The position numbers were made by a program, and so were the translations under genes. This document shows, one piece after another, positions 48,675 to 48,688 of a stretch of DNA of 48,688 bases; the stretch's first letter is position 1, and every line of letters starts with the position of its first letter. The stretch comes from Ruminococcus sp. (GTDB taxonomy: Bacteria > Bacillota > Clostridia > Oscillospirales > Ruminococcaceae): contig JAFZRF010000025.1 in the NCBI GenBank assembly GCA_017620025.1, positions 1 through 48,688 of the forward strand. Reading direction: 5' to 3'. The notes beneath the pieces were generated by a model, which did not search any database, was not told where the DNA came from, and was given only the letters and a program-made list of their open reading frames with translations.

Positions 48675-48688
48675 ATGAAGTCATATAC
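48675..48688 (+). CDS. Truncated gene start, possibly an IS30-like transposase
   Basis: Only MKSY and part of the fifth codon remain. GGAGGA lies 4 bases before the ATG. IS30-family transposases of Firmicutes often begin MKSYxxLTLEER, and the setting (new A/T-rich sequence inside a broken repeat) fits a transposase, but four residues cannot settle it. Confidence 0.4.

Larger units (their letters stand above)
48572..48688 (+). mobile_element. Possible left end of an insertion sequence, cut by the window edge
   Basis: Sequence from 48572 onward differs from everything else in the window. It is A/T rich, carries its own strong promoter and ribosome binding site, and begins a gene at 48675. It interrupts a repeat unit. 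The terminal inverted repeat and target duplication cannot be seen because the other end is outside the window. Confidence 0.5.

Overview
The window looks like a chromosomal segment of a Gram-positive gut or rumen Clostridia member, most likely Ruminococcus or a close relative in the Oscillospiraceae. The evidence is a secreted GH26 mannanase ending in a type I dockerin (a cellulosome component), a SCIFF ranthipeptide with its radical SAM maturase, Firmicutes-type gene order around nusA-infB and mazG-hup-rqcP, strong AGGAGG-type ribosome binding sites, and many sigma-A promoters with 17-base spacers and TGn-extended -10 boxes. No rRNA, tRNA, prophage or CRISPR array was seen. Genus is inferred from these traits and was not tested by a search.

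Layout. 1-737: gene-poor leader with degenerate duplicated and hairpin repeats. 738-2922: ECF sigma factor, its probable membrane-anchored partner, and an HD-domain protein. 3067-5578 (minus): an extended SDR and an orphan sugar-type solute-binding lipoprotein. 5982-9548: a VanY-type D,D-carboxypeptidase followed by a PhoP/PhoR-like two-component pair. 9692-14030 (minus): rqcP, hup, mazG, trpS, a 172-aa unknown and a PLP aminotransferase. 14212-16454: a SpoVB/MurJ-type flippase converging on a small lipoprotein. 16655-18156: prfB and a small membrane protein. 18215-19883 (minus): coiled-coil protein, coaD, rsmD. 20343-28651: the full rimP-nusA-rnpM-ylxQ-infB-rbfA-nrnA-truB-ribF operon.

28759-34122: a Gld-like ABC exporter operon (ATPase, permease, GldG-like, DUF4340-like) plus a 93-aa protein. 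34471-36927: a phosphopantetheinyl transferase and the dockerin mannanase, bracketed by two inverted copies of a modular hairpin repeat. 37415-42854 (minus): rodA, comM/yifB, a membrane protein, glgB. 42929-45675 (minus): an orphan OppA-like lipoprotein and a VanY-like protein that has lost its C-terminal zinc-binding motif. 45791-46630 (minus): AraC-family regulator. 46859-48485: SCIFF peptide scfA, an intrinsic terminator, and maturase scfB. 48549-48688: a repeat fragment that breaks off into what looks like the edge of an insertion sequence with a truncated transposase-like gene.

Most of the window is housekeeping: translation factors, ribosome maturation, cell-wall synthesis and cofactor synthesis. 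The accessory parts most worth attention are the SCIFF locus, the inverted modular repeats around the mannanase, the degenerate VanY paralogue, the hairpin in the rimP-nusA leader, and the unknown proteins beside trpS and after the Gld-like operon.
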